Of a stretch of 64,000 nucleotides of DNA, positions 32,615 through 45,726 are shown piece after piece (within the stretch, counting starts at the first letter, position 1; each line of letters starts with the position of its first letter). This DNA comes from Corylus avellana (lineage: Eukaryota; Streptophyta; Magnoliopsida; Fagales; Betulaceae). Under the pieces are notes generated by a model. It worked only from the letters and a program-made list of their open reading frames with translations. It searched no databases and was not told the origin of the DNA. The translations under genes and the position numbers were made by a program. The stretch lies in NCBI RefSeq assembly GCF_901000735.1, contig NC_081545.1:8175540-8239539 (forward strand), given 5' to 3'.

Positions 32615-34127
32615 TAAATTTAAAATTTCATGCTTCTTTATTATTTTAGGGAGAGAATAATTATTTTAGAGAGTGAAACTCTCTCTTCTCTCTAGAAGCT
32701 TTTCCACCTTCTTGTGAGGCGGCTCTCCATCATCTTCAACGAGTGCAATAAGGGAGGAGAGACGGATTCTTTTCTCTCCCTCCTCCCTTCCCCCCTTCTG
32801 CATTTGCTCTCTAAGTTCTCTCACTATTTTTTTTTTCCTTTTTTTTTCAGTTTTTTGGCACCTCTTCCTCCTAAAATTACAACATTAGCCCCTCCACCAC
32901 CACTGTTTGTCGTGTCACCTTCTTCGTATTCTGCTCCCTCCCGGTGGCTTGCACTCGAGACATATATGGAGCCTAGATCATGGTCTTTCCTACTCAAATA
33001 TGTCCTCATTTTTCAGTTCTATGCACCAACGCGCCTCACCATCGTCTTCCTCAACCTCTCCTCGCTTCTCTGCCATTCTTCGTGCCTCCATGCATCCACC
33101 ACATGCAACCAAGTGGTCCCCATGCGCATGAGCGTAGATCTCACGCAACCACCAATGGATCCCACCCACCACCCCATGGCCACTTACCTCTATGGCTCTA
33201 CCGATGCTACTGTTTTTTGGTTTTTTGGTTTTCTTTTATTGTTGGTTTTTGTTGGTTTTTCTCTCCCTATTCCTATGTGGTTTTATCTAGTGGTGGAGAC
33301 TTTTGTAATCAAAGTTCATTCCTCCTCTCCGAAGGCTCTTGATTAGAATACGACAATGCTTCTCCTCTAACTGCTTCCTCCTAGTGCATATTGTAGGTTT
33401 CAGCTAGTCAATTTCTTGGATTGCTTCAAAGCTAATGGGCACTGCCACATCAAAGCTAGTGTCCATCTGCCCTTTGTTAATAATAATAATAATAAGAGCT
33501 AAGGGGTGTTGCCATATCAGATTAATGGAATAGGGTAGCAATTCAGGTTTACGAGTCGGGTTCGTATCATATTGAGTCATGGGTATACTATTATATGGGT
33601 TGACCCAAATATTACCCATTTAATTAATCGTGTAAAACCTCTCAACCTTGACACGACATATTTAACTAAGAGAAATGCTATTTTGTGTTACCCTAGCATA
33701 CTAAGCTAACGTACGTGGTATGCTCAATTCACCATTAGATCAATCTTAATTTCAAAATGTTGAAAGAATGCAAAATATCATTTTTCTTTAGCTAACCTGG
33801 AGAGCCTAGGCTGGCTTGACGAAGTGCTCAACGAGCTAGAAAAGAGAAAGGCAATTGTGTGGACTTCACGGCGAGGAAAGAGGAAGGCAGCATGGAGGCT
33901 CAATGAGTGAGGTTGAGAGCAAAGACAAAGGCAAAAGCGGCAAGATGAATCAAGAGGGTTTCAAAATGTTGTCTAATGGTGTTTTTATTTTTTAAGGGAC
34001 AAAAAAAACGTAATTTCATTACACAAATTATGTGGGCTAATTGCAGGTTAAGTGAGCTAACATGAATTTGACATGTTTATTAATCATGTCTAATCAAATC
34101 AACCCAATTTGACCCAAACACTATTAT
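32615..34127. other. Intergenic, low-complexity and repeat sequence upstream of the LINE
   Basis: 32640-33350 is CT-rich with a long open frame (210 codons from a GTG) of biased composition that I do not accept as a gene. 33480-33500 is an (AAT)n run. 33540-33660 and 34060-34127 carry the dispersed repeat words GGGTTGACCCAAATATTACC and AATTTGACCCAAACACTATT, in which the LINE has inserted. Confidence 0.4.
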
Positions 34128-34282
34128 AATAAATCTTATCTATAAGTCAAAATCTGGGGTGTGGCTTTGAGCCTTCTCTCTCGTTTTTCTCTCTGAGATT
34201 CTCTAAGGTTAAGGGTATAGTCTCCTTTTCTACAAGTGGAGGGTATGAGGTGGCATGGAAAGGGTAATGGAGGTTGGTCGTA

Positions 34283-35852
34283 ATGATAGATTCTGGTTTG
34301 GAGAAGTTATGTAGTAAGATTTCTCTGTCGGATGGAGAAAAATGTGGGATCTCTGTTACAGAGGGTGAAATTGCAGCAGTTCAGGAGATTGGGGGGAGGT
34401 GCTTGATCTGGAGAATAGGAACTAAAAAACTGGTAAATCATGAAGCTTTCAAATCTTTTCTGTCTAGATTATGGCGGTTGGCGGGATCAATGGTCTTCAA
34501 GGAGGTGCAAGATAATATTTGGCTCTTTGAGTTCTCGGAGGAGGCGGATAAGGAAAGGTTGATGGAAGGAAGGCCTTAATCTTTTGACAGGCAGATTTTA
34601 GTGTTAAACGAGTTTGACGGCCAATGTCCACCATCCCAAATGGATTTCACGAAACCGCCATTTTGGGTCCAAGTGCACGAATTGCCGCTTCTTTGTATGA
34701 ATAGAGGGGTGGGTAAGAAGATTGGTGATTCTTTTGGGGTTCTGGAAGACATAGATGTGGCTGGGGACAGAGCAGGCTAGGGGAGATATCTTTGCATCCG
34801 GGTTTTGATTGATCTAACGCGGCCTTTGGAACGGGGTAGAACATTGAACGTTGGTGGTAAGGATTTTTGGGTGATATTTAAATATAAAAAACTATCATTG
34901 TTTTGCTTCAAATGTGGGCGTACGATCCATGGTATGAAGGGTTGTCCTGTTAGATCACAAAAAATGATGAGTGATGGAGATGAAGAAAAGGAATGGGGAA
35001 TGTCGCTAAGGGTGGAGGCTTTCGAAGAGGCAGGGATATTTTCGGCAAGGCAGCGGGGGTGGGTCTTCTTTCTCAGACAACCATACGATGCCGGTTGGGA
35101 GGACCAGTCCACCTAAGCAAAACCATGATATCAGTCTCGGGTTTCATGGGATCACGTCCCATTTAAATCAACCCACTACAACTGATAGTAGTGGTGTCTC
35201 TGGGAAGCAGGAAAGTGGGCGAGAGGTTTGTAGTTTTCAAACTTTGAATCTCGATTTGGGTACAGATGGAGGAGATCAAGGTCCTGATCTTTTGGTGGGA
35301 AAAAAAGGGAAAGAAAAATTGGGTGTTAGTGGAGGTCCAAAAGAGCAAGATGAGGTGGGGATTCGGGCTGGTGGTTTGGTTTTAGGGGTTGAAGTTAGTG
35401 ATTCTCATAATTCTATACAAAGTGGGGACCTTTTAAAAAGTAACGTGGCAGTACAAAAATATATGGGCGAGGGTCATGACGTGTTGGAGCCTTTGGTACA
35501 TGAGACAACATGTATGGAGTTTGAAATTGATTCTATTGGACGGGGTCCAGTTGAGAATAATTCTATGCTATCCAGTGGGGAACAGAGGTATGTTGAAAAA
35601 AATGGAGTGCAGTGGGGGTCCCATTGGCAGTCGTACTATTAAGAGTTGGAAGAGGACAGCTCGTAAGCCATCGGGGAACAATGCTACCATTATTCAATCA
35701 AATGTTTTGGGGAGTAAAAGGAAGGAGCAAGGGGTAGGGGGAGTAAACTGAAAGCAGGAAAGAAGAAGAAGGAAAATAGTAATGGGCAACGTTCAAATTT
35801 AGATACCAAGGTTTTGGCGGAGGCTATTGAACAGCTTCGCCAGATCAAATGA
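34283..35852 (+). pseudogene. LINE ORF1 (RNA-binding, DUF4283/CCHC), broken
   Basis: The N-terminal part (34283-34579) contains LWRLAGSMVFKEVQDNIWLF, typical of the DUF4283 region of plant L1 ORF1. After TAA and TAG codons it continues with PPFWVQVHELPLL and an intact-looking CCHC zinc knuckle CFKCGRTIHGMKGC (about 34902-34943). The C-terminal tail is basic and low complexity (KRKEQ, GKKKKEN) with frameshifts near 35590 and 35720. Its last codons (EQLRQIK, then TGA 35850-35852) overlap the ORF2 start as ATGA. ORF1 packages LINE RNA in the family. Confidence 0.8.
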
Positions 35853-38800
35853 ATATTTTAAGTTTGAACTGTCGGGGGATTGGGAACCTTCGAACAGTTA
35901 GGGATCTTTGCCGGTCGGTAAAGAAGAAGAAACCCAATTTGGTTTTCTTAATGGAAACTAAATTAAAAGCTTGTAGAATGGAAGTAATAAAAGCAAAAAT
36001 CGGGTTTGGGAGTGTATTCACAGTAGACAGTGTCAATCGTAGTGGTGGGTTAGCTTTGCTATGGAGAAAAGATGCTACGGTGGATATTCAAAACTATAGT
36101 GAAAGGCACATTAATGCAGTGATTCAGTCTAAAGTGGATGGACAGCCATGGAAATTTACAGACTTTTATGGGCACTCGAAGGTTGATAGACGGAATGAAG
36201 CATAGGATCTCCTTTGCCATTTAAGGTCATTTGTTCCAATGGCTTGGATGTGCATAGGAGATTTCAATGAAATTTTAGAAGCACACGAAAAGTTTGGAGC
36301 ATGTAGAAAATCTTGGCGACAGATGGATGCTTTTAGACCACGTTGAATTTTTGTCATTTGTAAGATTTGGGTTTTATAGGCCCCAAGTTCATGTGGTGTA
36401 ATTTTAGGGAGGGAGGCAATATCATAAGGGAACATTTGGACCGAGCCTTGGCTAATGAGGAATGGTGTGATAAGTTTCCGGTTGTGAAGGTAGAGGTTAT
36501 AGCAACTCGAAATTCGAACCATGCACCAATAGCTTTATCTTTCCACAAGCTGCATGGAGTGCAAAAATCATGAATCCAGCATTTCAGGTATATGTCAAGT
36601 TGGGGAAAGAAGGAACAAGCAAGGGCTATTATTCACCAAGTGTGGAAAAAGAAATATCCATCAGAGGGGGTTTGGAGGGTAGTCAAACGAAATCTGGAAT
36701 GTAGCAAAGAAAGCCTTACAAGTTGGAACAAGGAGAATATGAGTTCTACTGAGAGATCCATAAACCAGAAAACCCAAGGTATCAAAAATCTCCAAGAGGT
36801 GGAGGGCTTACCAAATTTGGAGTCAATCCAACGTCTTCAAACTGAAGTTAATGAGCTGATGGAGGTAGAAGATCTGAAGTGGCGACAGATGGCAAATGAA
36901 CATTGGCTTAAATTAGGGGACAAAAACACAAAGTATTTTCATGCTTGTGTATAGCAACGCCGTTGGGCAAACAAAATTCATGGTATCTTTGATGATGGAG
37001 GGCTTTTTCACTTCAATCCTGCAGATATTGAAAGAGCTTTTGTTGGGTATTATGATAGATTATTTTCTACGTCACTTCCGACCAGCTGGATTAGTGCCTT
37101 GAGTTCTTACCACAAAAGGTGTCTCCAATTATGAATGGGCAGCTGTTGAGTGAATTCACTAAGGAGGAGGTGTTTTATGCCCTTCATCAGATGGTGCCAT
37201 TTAAAGCCCACGGACCGGACGGTTTTCCTGCGGAGTTTTTATCAAGAGCAATGGGAAGTGGTCGGCAAAGAGGTTTGTGATGCAATTCTGAATTTTTTTC
37301 ACACTGGTTGCTTTGATGAGGAAATTAATTTTACTCATATTTTCTTGATCCCGAAATCAAAAAATCCTACTAGAGTCACTAACTTTCATCCAATTAGCCT
37401 ATGTAATGTTGTTTACAATATTCTCTAGAAAGTGCTAGCTAATCGGTTAAAAGTTATTTTTCCTCATATTATATCTAGTAATCAAAGTGCTTTTATCCCG
37501 GAGCGTTTGATTTTTGATAATATTTTATTGCTTATGAGACACTTCATACAATGAATTCTTGTATGTGGGGAAGGGAGGGTTACATGGCTCTAAAGATTGA
37601 CATGAGCAAGGCTTATGATAGGGTAGAATGGGGTTTTTAGGAAGCAGTGATGAAGCAACTGGGGTTTGATCAGAAATGGATTGATATGATAATGAAGTGC
37701 ATTACCATTGTACAATATTCCATTCTTATTAATGGAGAATCGGTTGGACTTATTCATCCATCTCGAGGAATACGACAGGGAGATCCTCTATCTCCCTATT
37801 TATTTCTTATTTGTGCAGAAGCTTTAAGTTCTTTACTTCACAGAGCGGATCATGTAGGGGTCCTAAAAGGAGTTCCAACATTAGTGGGAGGATCAAAAAT
37901 AAATCATTTATTTTTTGCTGACGACAGCCTACTGTTTTGTAAGGCTAGCAGGGAGGATTGAAATTGTTTGTCCGGAATTTTGGAGGTGTATGAGATGGCT
38001 TCGAGGCAGCGGCTCAACAAAGACAAGACAGAAATTTTCTTTAGCAAAAATACAAAGCAGGAAGCCCGAGATCTAATATTTCACATGACAGGGGTCCCCG
38101 CTTCACAGCGTTTTGATACATATTTGGGTTTGCTTGCTTTAGTGGGGAGGTCTTGTATCAGTTAATTTTAGTCTATTATTGAAAGAGTTAAGAGGAGAAT
38201 TAAGGATTGGAAGTCACAATTTCTTTCCCAGGCAAGAAAGGAAATTCTCATAAAAGCGGTAATACAGGCTACACCCACTTATAGTATGAGTATTTTTCTG
38301 TTGCCTAAAGATTTGTGCAAGGAATTAAATTCTCTTATAAGAAATTTCTGGTGGGGACATAAGGAAAATGATAAGAAGATTCACCAGATGAGTTGGGAGA
38401 AGATGGGGATTGCTAAATCCTAAAGTGGGATGGGTTTCAGGGACCTCATTTGTTTTAACAAAGCTTTGTTAGCAAAGCAATGTTGGCAACTTATTCAGGA
38501 TCCAAGGAGCTTGGTAGGTAGAATTTTAAAAGCAAAATATTATCCACGTGGGTCTTTGTTGGGTGCAAAAATTGGAAGTAGGCCTTCGTTTGCTTGGCGT
38601 AGTTTATTAGTAGCAAAGGCTCTTCTTCAAGAGGGGTTGATATGGCGGATTGGGGATGGGGGCACTGCTCATATATGGGGTGATAAATGGTTGCCGAAGC
38701 CTTCATCATATGCAGTTCAATCTCCTTGTCACCAGTTAGATAGAAGTGCAAAAATTAAGGAGCTTATGGACAGTAATATTGGGGTTGGAATAAAAGCCTT

Positions 38801-39972
38801 ATACGGGAAATTTTTGAGGCAAGTGAAGCAGAACTTATATGTAATTTACCTCTCAGCAGATATCATCAAGAAGATAAGTTAATTTGGAGGGCAACCAAGA
38901 ATGGATCTCTTAATGTGAGGAGTGCATATTTTTTGGAGAAGGAGAGGATTGATTCATTGAATGGGGAGGGTTCTTCTACGTTGAGCTTTTCTCATATATA
39001 TGGAAATCCATTTGGGGTTTACAAGTCTCAAATGTTGTTAAGGTCTTCTTGTGGAGGGCGTGCGCAAATATTCTCCCGATGAAGGAAAATTTATTGAGGC
39101 GTGGAGTGGTCAAAGAGGGTAAGTGCATTTTCTGCCAACAAGAAATTGAAACAATTTTTCATATTATTTGGGAGTGTCCTTCATCAATGGACGTCTGGGG
39201 TGCATGTGATAGAAGAATTCAAAAACTTCAAGTTCAATATCCTACGATGTTGGATGTGCTGGATATGGTTATATCACGGTGTATTAGGGATGAGTTGTTT
39301 TTAGTAGCTATCATTGCAAAGAAGATCTGGGCTCGCCGAAATGAGGTAGTCCACGGGGGTGTTTTTACACACCCAAACCGCATTGTTCTGGAGGCTAAAA
39401 CAACACTTCATACTTTCCATTCAGTTTTAGAAAGATAAGTTTTGTCAAGTGGTGAAGCAGTCTAGTCGGTGGTTAGATGGGCTACACCTCTGTTTGGGAG
39501 ATTCAAGGTTAATTGGGATGTGTCAGTTGATGTCCACCGAAAATGTCTGGGTTGTGGGGTAATTGTTCGGGATCATAGGGTTTCTATCATTGCAGCACTG
39601 TGTAAGAGGTTAGATATTATTCAAGAACCGATGATTGCAGAAGCTTTTACATCTCTGGTTGCAGTGGAATTTAGCAAGGATTTGGGAATTCCAGATATTA
39701 TTTTGGAGGGAGATTCTCTTCAAGTAATTCAAGCTTTTCGTGAGGCAGGACCAAATTTGAGGCCATATGGACAAATTGCTGATGATGCACGAGTTGTCTT
39801 AGGCAGGCATCAGAGCTGGATGGTTTCTCATGTCAAGTGAGAAGCAAACTCAGCGGCTCATAATCTAGCGAAATTTGCTCTTACATGTTCTACGGAGCAA
39901 ATATGGATGGAAGAAATTCCTAGATGTATTTATGATATTGTCTTATTAAAGCAATATGCTCTGGCTGTTTAG
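35849..39972 (+). pseudogene. LINE ORF2 (endonuclease, reverse transcriptase, RNase H), broken
   Basis: Starts MNILSLNCRGIGNLRTVRDL, an AP-endonuclease start, with METK, GDFNEI (about 36257) and SNHAPIAL (about 36513) motifs. Reverse transcriptase: FLIPKSKNPTRVTNFHPISL (37336), AFIPERLIFDN (37488), GIRQGDPLSPYLFLICAEAL (37767), FFADDSLLF (37912). zf-RVT: KVFLWRACANILPMKENLL and CIFCQQEIETIFHIIWEC (39040-39180). RNase H: VNWDVSVDVHRKCLGCGVIV, then ILEGDSLQVIQ and ending YALAV-TAG (39970). At least ten in-frame stops (for example 36205, 36955, 37426, 37639, 37959, 38163) and several frameshifts. A two-base insertion near 39000 is private to this copy. Confidence 0.88.
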
Positions 39973-40044
39973 AGCATTATGCTTTTGATTACTAATCTTT
40001 TTATGAGGAATGAAATCAGTTTATTTCAAAATAAATCTTATCTA

Positions 40045-40897
40045 CCCCTCTAATTTAGTATTATGTTCACATTGAATTTGCGGATGGTATGAATGATTAA
40101 CATCCAGCTAATTTGTCCAAAGATGTATGGATATATTTTTGGAAATTTCATTTTTGATTAATCCTCTTGATACGTGTATTCCCGTCATATACACGCACAT
40201 GGAGGTCAAGGAACACATTGCAACACACAAGCAAAACAGGGAAAAAAACAAACAAGCTAGGCTTGCAACTTGCGACAGTACTGGTTATGTGTCGATCTTA
40301 TCCAAAGCGACTGAAACGTGTGCATGCTATTTGAGGATTCACATGCTAATATGCCTTCTGCTCCAATGTTTATGGAAGCAACGTGCTAGTTGTCTTTCTG
40401 AATTGCAACAATCTTTTAGGAAATTGTATTTTTATCTCAAAGCAAGAAGAAATTAATTATGGAGAGGGAACAAGTAGTCTAGTAGATATATTTTTCTGTA
40501 ATTAAACAAATTCTGGACCTGTCAAAGCAACAAACAGGAAAAAGTCTCTGGGTAAAGAGTGAGAGGATATAAAGTAACAATGTCTCTGCCTGTCAATGCT
40601 CACCTTTGTGACCGAATCTAGCCCCTAATCTTTACGCATAGACACTTAAGGCGAAGGTGTATTTTACATTTTTACTCTTGCTCCAAGACTTAATATTAAA
40701 TTTTAGATTCAATGATAATAGAATATGACTGTGCGACTGTGTATAATATTCCTATTGACGGGTCAGTAAGCTGTCTCATAGTCCACTATGAGATAAAATT
40801 AGTGGTGACAATTTGTGTTAGCATGTTAGGATTGGATCGTGTCAAGACATGAATGGAAGATTTTATATACTAACCTTAGCATGATCCATTTAATTAA
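40045..40897. other. Sequence 3' of the LINE to the contig end
   Basis: Flank unique to contig 2. One open frame (40127-40456, 109 codons) has no recognisable family and poor coding character. The last 120 bases resemble the dispersed repeat at 33.6 kb (GGATCGTGTCAAGACATGAA, CATGATCCATTTAATTAA). Confidence 0.4.
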
Positions 40898-40997
40898 NNN
40901 NNNNNNNNNNNNNNNNNNNNNNNNNNNNNNNNNNNNNNNNNNNNNNNNNNNNNNNNNNNNNNNNNNNNNNNNNNNNNNNNNNNNNNNNNNNNNNNNN
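40898..40997. other. Assembly gap of exactly 100 N, contig 2/3
   Basis: Exactly 100 N. The right flank restarts at sequence equal to 21092, inside the right arm of the inverted repeat, so contig 3 goes back over contig 2 instead of extending it. Confidence 0.99.
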
Positions 40998-41015
40998 TGA
41001 GTGTTTTTACTTGTC

Positions 41016-41338
41016 TAGAACTTTGGTAACTTCAGGAATGTCAAGATTGATGTAGATCCTTATTGCACTTATTGATGATAAGTTGTACTCGCCTACAAAA
41101 AAAAGTTCAAAGAGAGATTCATTAATAACCTTACTGATAAAAATGTATTTTATTGTTTTTGAATATATATGCTAAGTTAAATGATTACCTCTGAAAGCTT
41201 TCACAATAGTTGAAGTTACAATTATAGTGGTTGGCTTTGGATTATTCTTATAAAAATCCTCATCAATTTGATATGCTGAAGATCCCCACAAAGGATGATG
41301 TTGAGAAAAGTGGTTGTTTTGTTGTTGCACTTTGCCAT
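41016..41338 (-). pseudogene. Chimeric LysM first exon/RPA-like locus, second copy
   Basis: Same fusion as 21110-21432: ATG at 41338, LysM codons, junction near 41294, RPA-like exon to 41189, second exon from 41092. The left arm of the inverted repeat is missing because the contig starts at 40998. Confidence 0.7.
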
Positions 41339-43914
41339 TATCTCTCGCTCTTTTTCTCTGGGTAGTGAGTTGAGGAAACGGTGGTGTGTAGTTTATAGGT
41401 GAAAGCCCAAATGTGTGGTACCACACTACAACGTTGTCAATAGCTTTATGAAAAAAGGCCGGCTTCCTCTAATTAATTGTACGTGTTGTATATAAAAATT
41501 GTCGAATGCTGTTAGATTTTGAGAGTATTTTTGTATTAGTTTAAGCTCATTGTTAACATGGTTGTTTGCACTACTTGAAACTTGGTTCCCTTGCATAGGA
41601 TTCTTATAACTTTTGCCTTGGATATGCTGAATATTATTCTCATCCAGAAAGTGAAATGCAACACGTACACACTTTCAATACTCTCAAGCTCTCAAGTGCA
41701 AATTCTCTAACCTAATATTGAAAGTTACTATTGGATTCAAAATTCAATAGTAATTTTTAGTTTTAGATCAGTGCACTTGTGAGTGAGAGTGAAAGTGTAT
41801 GCAATATTTTTCTACTCTAATTATAACCTCACATGATAAGAGAAGGTTGTTAAGTATGGTCATAACTTGCATTTTAGATAACCCTAAAAAGTTGGTTGTT
41901 AAATTAAAATACTTATAGAGAGAAGCCCTAAAAAGATACTTGTTTAGATAAGCCCTAGTATGCCAACCTTAGTTTGGTGGAGACACCCGTTTACCAATAC
42001 TCGAGTTTGATCTTAGGCTTGATTTAATTTGGGTGGCTTAAAGCAAAGACTTCTAGTTGTAAATCTTCCCTTTTAGCTGATTTGGAATGGACCTAACACA
42101 CGGGCTGAAACAACGTCGTTTAGGACCATACAAAATGTCTCTAACATCCACGGAACGATATCGTTTGAGCCTTTCTTCGAAACAGCATCATTTTGCGCAT
42201 AAAAATACGTGGGCTTGAGGCGTGAAATGACATCATCCAACTGAAAGTGGAATGACATTGATTCCCTCAATAGGAAATTTTTTTAAGGGAAAACATCACT
42301 TTCATAAATTTTACAATTCAACTTTAAAAAATGTCAATTTAGGGTTATCATCTTTCAAAAGTTTGCAATGTCAATCATTCCGTCCAAATTCAACATTAAA
42401 TCCTAATAAAGGAAGTGAAATCCCCAAAATACCTATGTCCAAATTCAAAGTATTTTTGTAATTCTATAAACATTTTTAAGAATATTTTGGGGATTTCACT
42501 CATCAACCATTTGATTTAACCCTTAATTTTGACGGGAGGGTTAACATTGCACACTTCTAAAAGATAGTAACCATAAATTGACACATTTTAAAATTTAAGG
42601 GTATAATTGAAAAAGTAATAAAATATCAGAGCAATAAGTAAAGTTTTTCCTTTCTTTTAAAGAAGAATCATTTGACAAAATGTCTTTTTTACCATCAAGT
42701 TCTTCAACCTTTCAACACACAACAGATGAAATAGGGGGCTGTTGCTTTGATCTTTGCCCTTCCTCAAAAGTTACCTTGAATCTTTTTTGAGTTAGGAAAC
42801 CACTTATCCCAAAAGCTTAAACTGATAAGAATTCGTAAATTCAATCATTTATTGCATGCAATATTTAATCGAAATATGAGTAAATTGATAGAGTAAGGGT
42901 TTGAACTTATAACCTCTGGACTTGATACTATGTTAAATCATTACTTATCTCAAAAGTTTAAGGCGATAAGAATAAGTAAATTTTAATTATTTAATTAATA
43001 TTTACCAAACTTAAATACCGGTTGTAACCGACAAGCATATGATGGCGTGTTGTGATTATTACATGAGTAATACGCTTGTAACCGATATGCATAAATGTTA
43101 TATAAATATGAGATAATGCTCCTCAGATCAGTGGAATATAATCATCTCCATTTCATTTGAAATTAATATCGATTTATTGTAAAATTAGTGTACAATTTAC
43201 AAAATTTCCACTAATTTTACTCTAAATGGAGAGGATCTTAATTCCCATATCAGTAAGAAGTCAACAATTCAATTAAGTGTTTGTGTTCTATCATCGATGA
43301 ACTATTTTGGGTATTTTAATTTAGACAAGATATGACTTGTTTGCCTGGATCTAATATTGCTGAAGAAAATTGAATCAAAGATTGGTGATAATCCTATTAG
43401 GATATTGGTCATATGGGAGAATTTATTGAGGGCTTGGAATGGAGTTAAAGCATGGGCCACTGCATCCTTTTATTATAAATGCTATACACATTCTTACTCC
43501 CACACTTTCAATTTCACATTTTTTGATGTGGTATTGAATATCACCATTAGATATTGAATTGATCACTACTGGATTTTGAATCAAATGACTATATTTACTG
43601 CAACGTTACGGAGTGTAGACTTGGAAGTGTGAAAGTGAAAATGTGTAACATTTCTCTCTTTTTATAGATGTAGTGGTACTCTTTCCCAACAAAACTAAAT
43701 GTTTGAAGCAGCAAATTATACCCTCAATGGGAGTTTTATTTTGAACTTTTGAATAGGAAGAGTACAATCTGGTTACACTCATATGAAATTACAAGTAACA
43801 ATATAAAATAACAATACTTGAGAGTCTGAGACCAAAAAACAAAAACAAAAACATAAAATTCATGCTCTTTATTTGAAACTTAAAAGCTTACAGATGGATG
43901 AACTTTCGGGCAAC
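41339..43914. other. Intergenic, copy of 21433-24015
   Basis: Diverged LysM upstream module, decayed LTR/primer-site piece (the site near 42921 reads CTTGATACTA, one base different from contig 2) and flanking repeats. No gene supported. Confidence 0.45.
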
Positions 43915-44334
43915 TTAGTTGAGAATCCCATTGATGCAAAGCCATTGACCAACAAAGATTTTGTCGCAATTGAGATTAGGATTGATGGCAGTGAAGAAGT
44001 CTGCAGTGAGACTCAACTTTTGGATAATTGTAGAGCAAGTATCGCCATCTTGTGCTCCATACACAGAATTGCATTCTGGAGTTGTTTCCTCCTTTTCGAA
44101 CCCAACTGCACAACATATATATGTAGTATATATCAAAACTTAAAAAACAAAAACAAAAACAAAACAACTAAAGTAATAAGAAATTGATTAATGTATATTA
44201 ATGTCAGAGGATGTATGATTATAGAACTCACTCCCGAACACTGTTCTGCACTCTGTGATGGAGACCATGAGAAGAAGAGAGAGCAGTAGAATGATGCTGA
44301 GAACAGTTGCTGTTTTGTTGTTGCACTTTGCCAT
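43915..44334 (-). CDS. Small secreted LysM-domain protein, copy C' (intact)
   Basis: Exons 44232-44334 (ATG at 44334) and 43915-44105 (TAA). Same 97-residue product as copy C except one signal-peptide change (AGC for AAC, Asn to Ser, at residue 13). Both the cysteine and tryptophan codons that are stops in copies A and B are intact. TATA box at 44401-44409. Probably the allele of copy C rather than a paralogue. Confidence 0.85.
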
Positions 44335-44400
44335 GATGATCTCTCGCTCTTTTTCCTTGCTATTTTTGTTTGGGTAGTGAGTTGAGGAAACGGTGGAGTG

Positions 44401-44409
44401 TAATTTATA
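44401..44409 (-). promoter_or_regulatory. TATA box of LysM copy C'
   Basis: Minus strand CCTATAAATTACACTCC, about 70 bp upstream of the ATG at 44334. Confidence 0.6.
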
Positions 44410-45722
44410 GGTGAAAAACCCATCAAAGAAGCCGAAATATGGTGTGGAAAGGCCGGCTTCTCCTCCTACTTGTAATATTTTTGTATTAGTATAAGCTCAT
44501 TGTTGTTAACATGCCGGTTTACACAACACAAAGTTGTGCTCAGCAGGCCGAGGCGAGTCTTGGGATGCTTGCATACGATTCTCATATCTTTTTCTTTCTC
44601 TTTTTCCTTGGAATAAGAAGAATTTCTCCATTTAGTAATTTGTTTATCTTTTTGTACGAAGATAGACAACCGATATATATGTCGGAGAATAAAATCAAAA
44701 ATTTCACTTTTGAATAAAAAATAAAATTAGGATTTTATGACAGTGGCTTGTTAAAAAAATAATAATAATAATAATAAATAAATAAATAACAAAAAATGTG
44801 TAGAAAAATGACATCAAACACGCCTCTTTTCAAAATCCTATGATTTTTCAATTGCAAGCCAAGATATCTAAATAGTGACCTATATGATAGGGTGGTAAAC
44901 ACTTGGACAACCTTATGTAAATATTAACTTAAACCTAATAATATACCACTCATTGTATTATCTATTAGGAGTTCTTCAGATATTTTTCTTCAACAAGGCA
45001 CTTAGTGTGTTTGGGATTTTACCATTTTGAAGGTTAAAAGTGTGATCGTAAATGAAAACGCAAAGAGAGTACTGTTTGGAAAAGTATTTAAAAAATAATT
45101 ATGGTTTGAAAACGTTAAAAAAGTTATTTTCTCAAATCCCAAGAAAGGTGATGCGTTTTTAAAAATGCTTTATTTTAAAAGTTAAAGTACCATTTTAAAG
45201 GTCACACCATGATTTTATCAAGTGCGGCTTAATTATATTTTTAAAAATTGCGTTTTCAAATCGCATGTTTTAAGATCCATATTTTCTAATCGCGCTTTTT
45301 TTAAAATTGCAAACCTAAACCGACTTAATAAATGTTTGGTAGCCATCTTATTGCACTTATTAAATGGTTTGTGACATGAAGCATTTGGAACTCAGGAGAA
45401 TTCTTCCCTAGGGGGAATCAAACGCTTGGCATACTTTAAGAACTTCAGCTCTAATCAGAGAATAATTTGGATATACTTTACTATTGCTATCCATATACCA
45501 ATAAGGGATGGATTCTCTAGAAAAGAGGAGTCGCGGTGGTCCCCAGGGCCAGCCGGATCGCCGTGGTATCCCACGACCTCCCGGATCCCATGATTGAATA
45601 GAAAGTTGTCTTGTGGAGTAAACAAGGGGTAATGAAAATCTCAAGAGAATGAATGACAAAAAATAAAATGATAGAGAGAGAGAGAGTAGAGTAGTTGAGA
45701 AAATTGGATTACCATGAAGAAG
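44410..45722. other. Intergenic, copy of 24505-25830
   Basis: Same layout as contig 2: (AAT)n microsatellite near 44756, repeat-like sequence, GC-richer block near 45540-45595. No gene supported. Confidence 0.45.
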
Positions 45723-45726
45723 AGCT

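Larger units (their letters stand above)
34143..40029 (+). mobile_element. L1-type LINE, 5.9 kb, 15-bp target duplications, decayed
   Basis: Non-LTR retrotransposon bounded by the exact 15-bp direct repeat AATAAATCTTATCTA (34128-34142 and 40030-40044). Order of parts: 5' leader, ORF1 with DUF4283-like region and CCHC knuckle, ORF2 with endonuclease, reverse transcriptase, zf-RVT zinc-binding domain and a C-terminal RNase H, and a short A-rich 3' end (ATCAGTTTATTTCAAA). The full domain set with TSDs shows one complete target-primed insertion. Many stops and frameshifts in both ORFs, mostly shared by the contig 3 copy, make it non-autonomous. The same insertion (same TSD, same flank) is in contig 3, so the copies come from one event. 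Confidence 0.93.

Noticed and set aside
32714..33346. 210-codon open frame in both copies (also 55378-56010)
   Set aside because: It begins at GTG with no ATG, is CT-rich with runs of F, L, S and P, overlaps three other open frames in the same place and resembles no family. Low-complexity sequence explains the openness.
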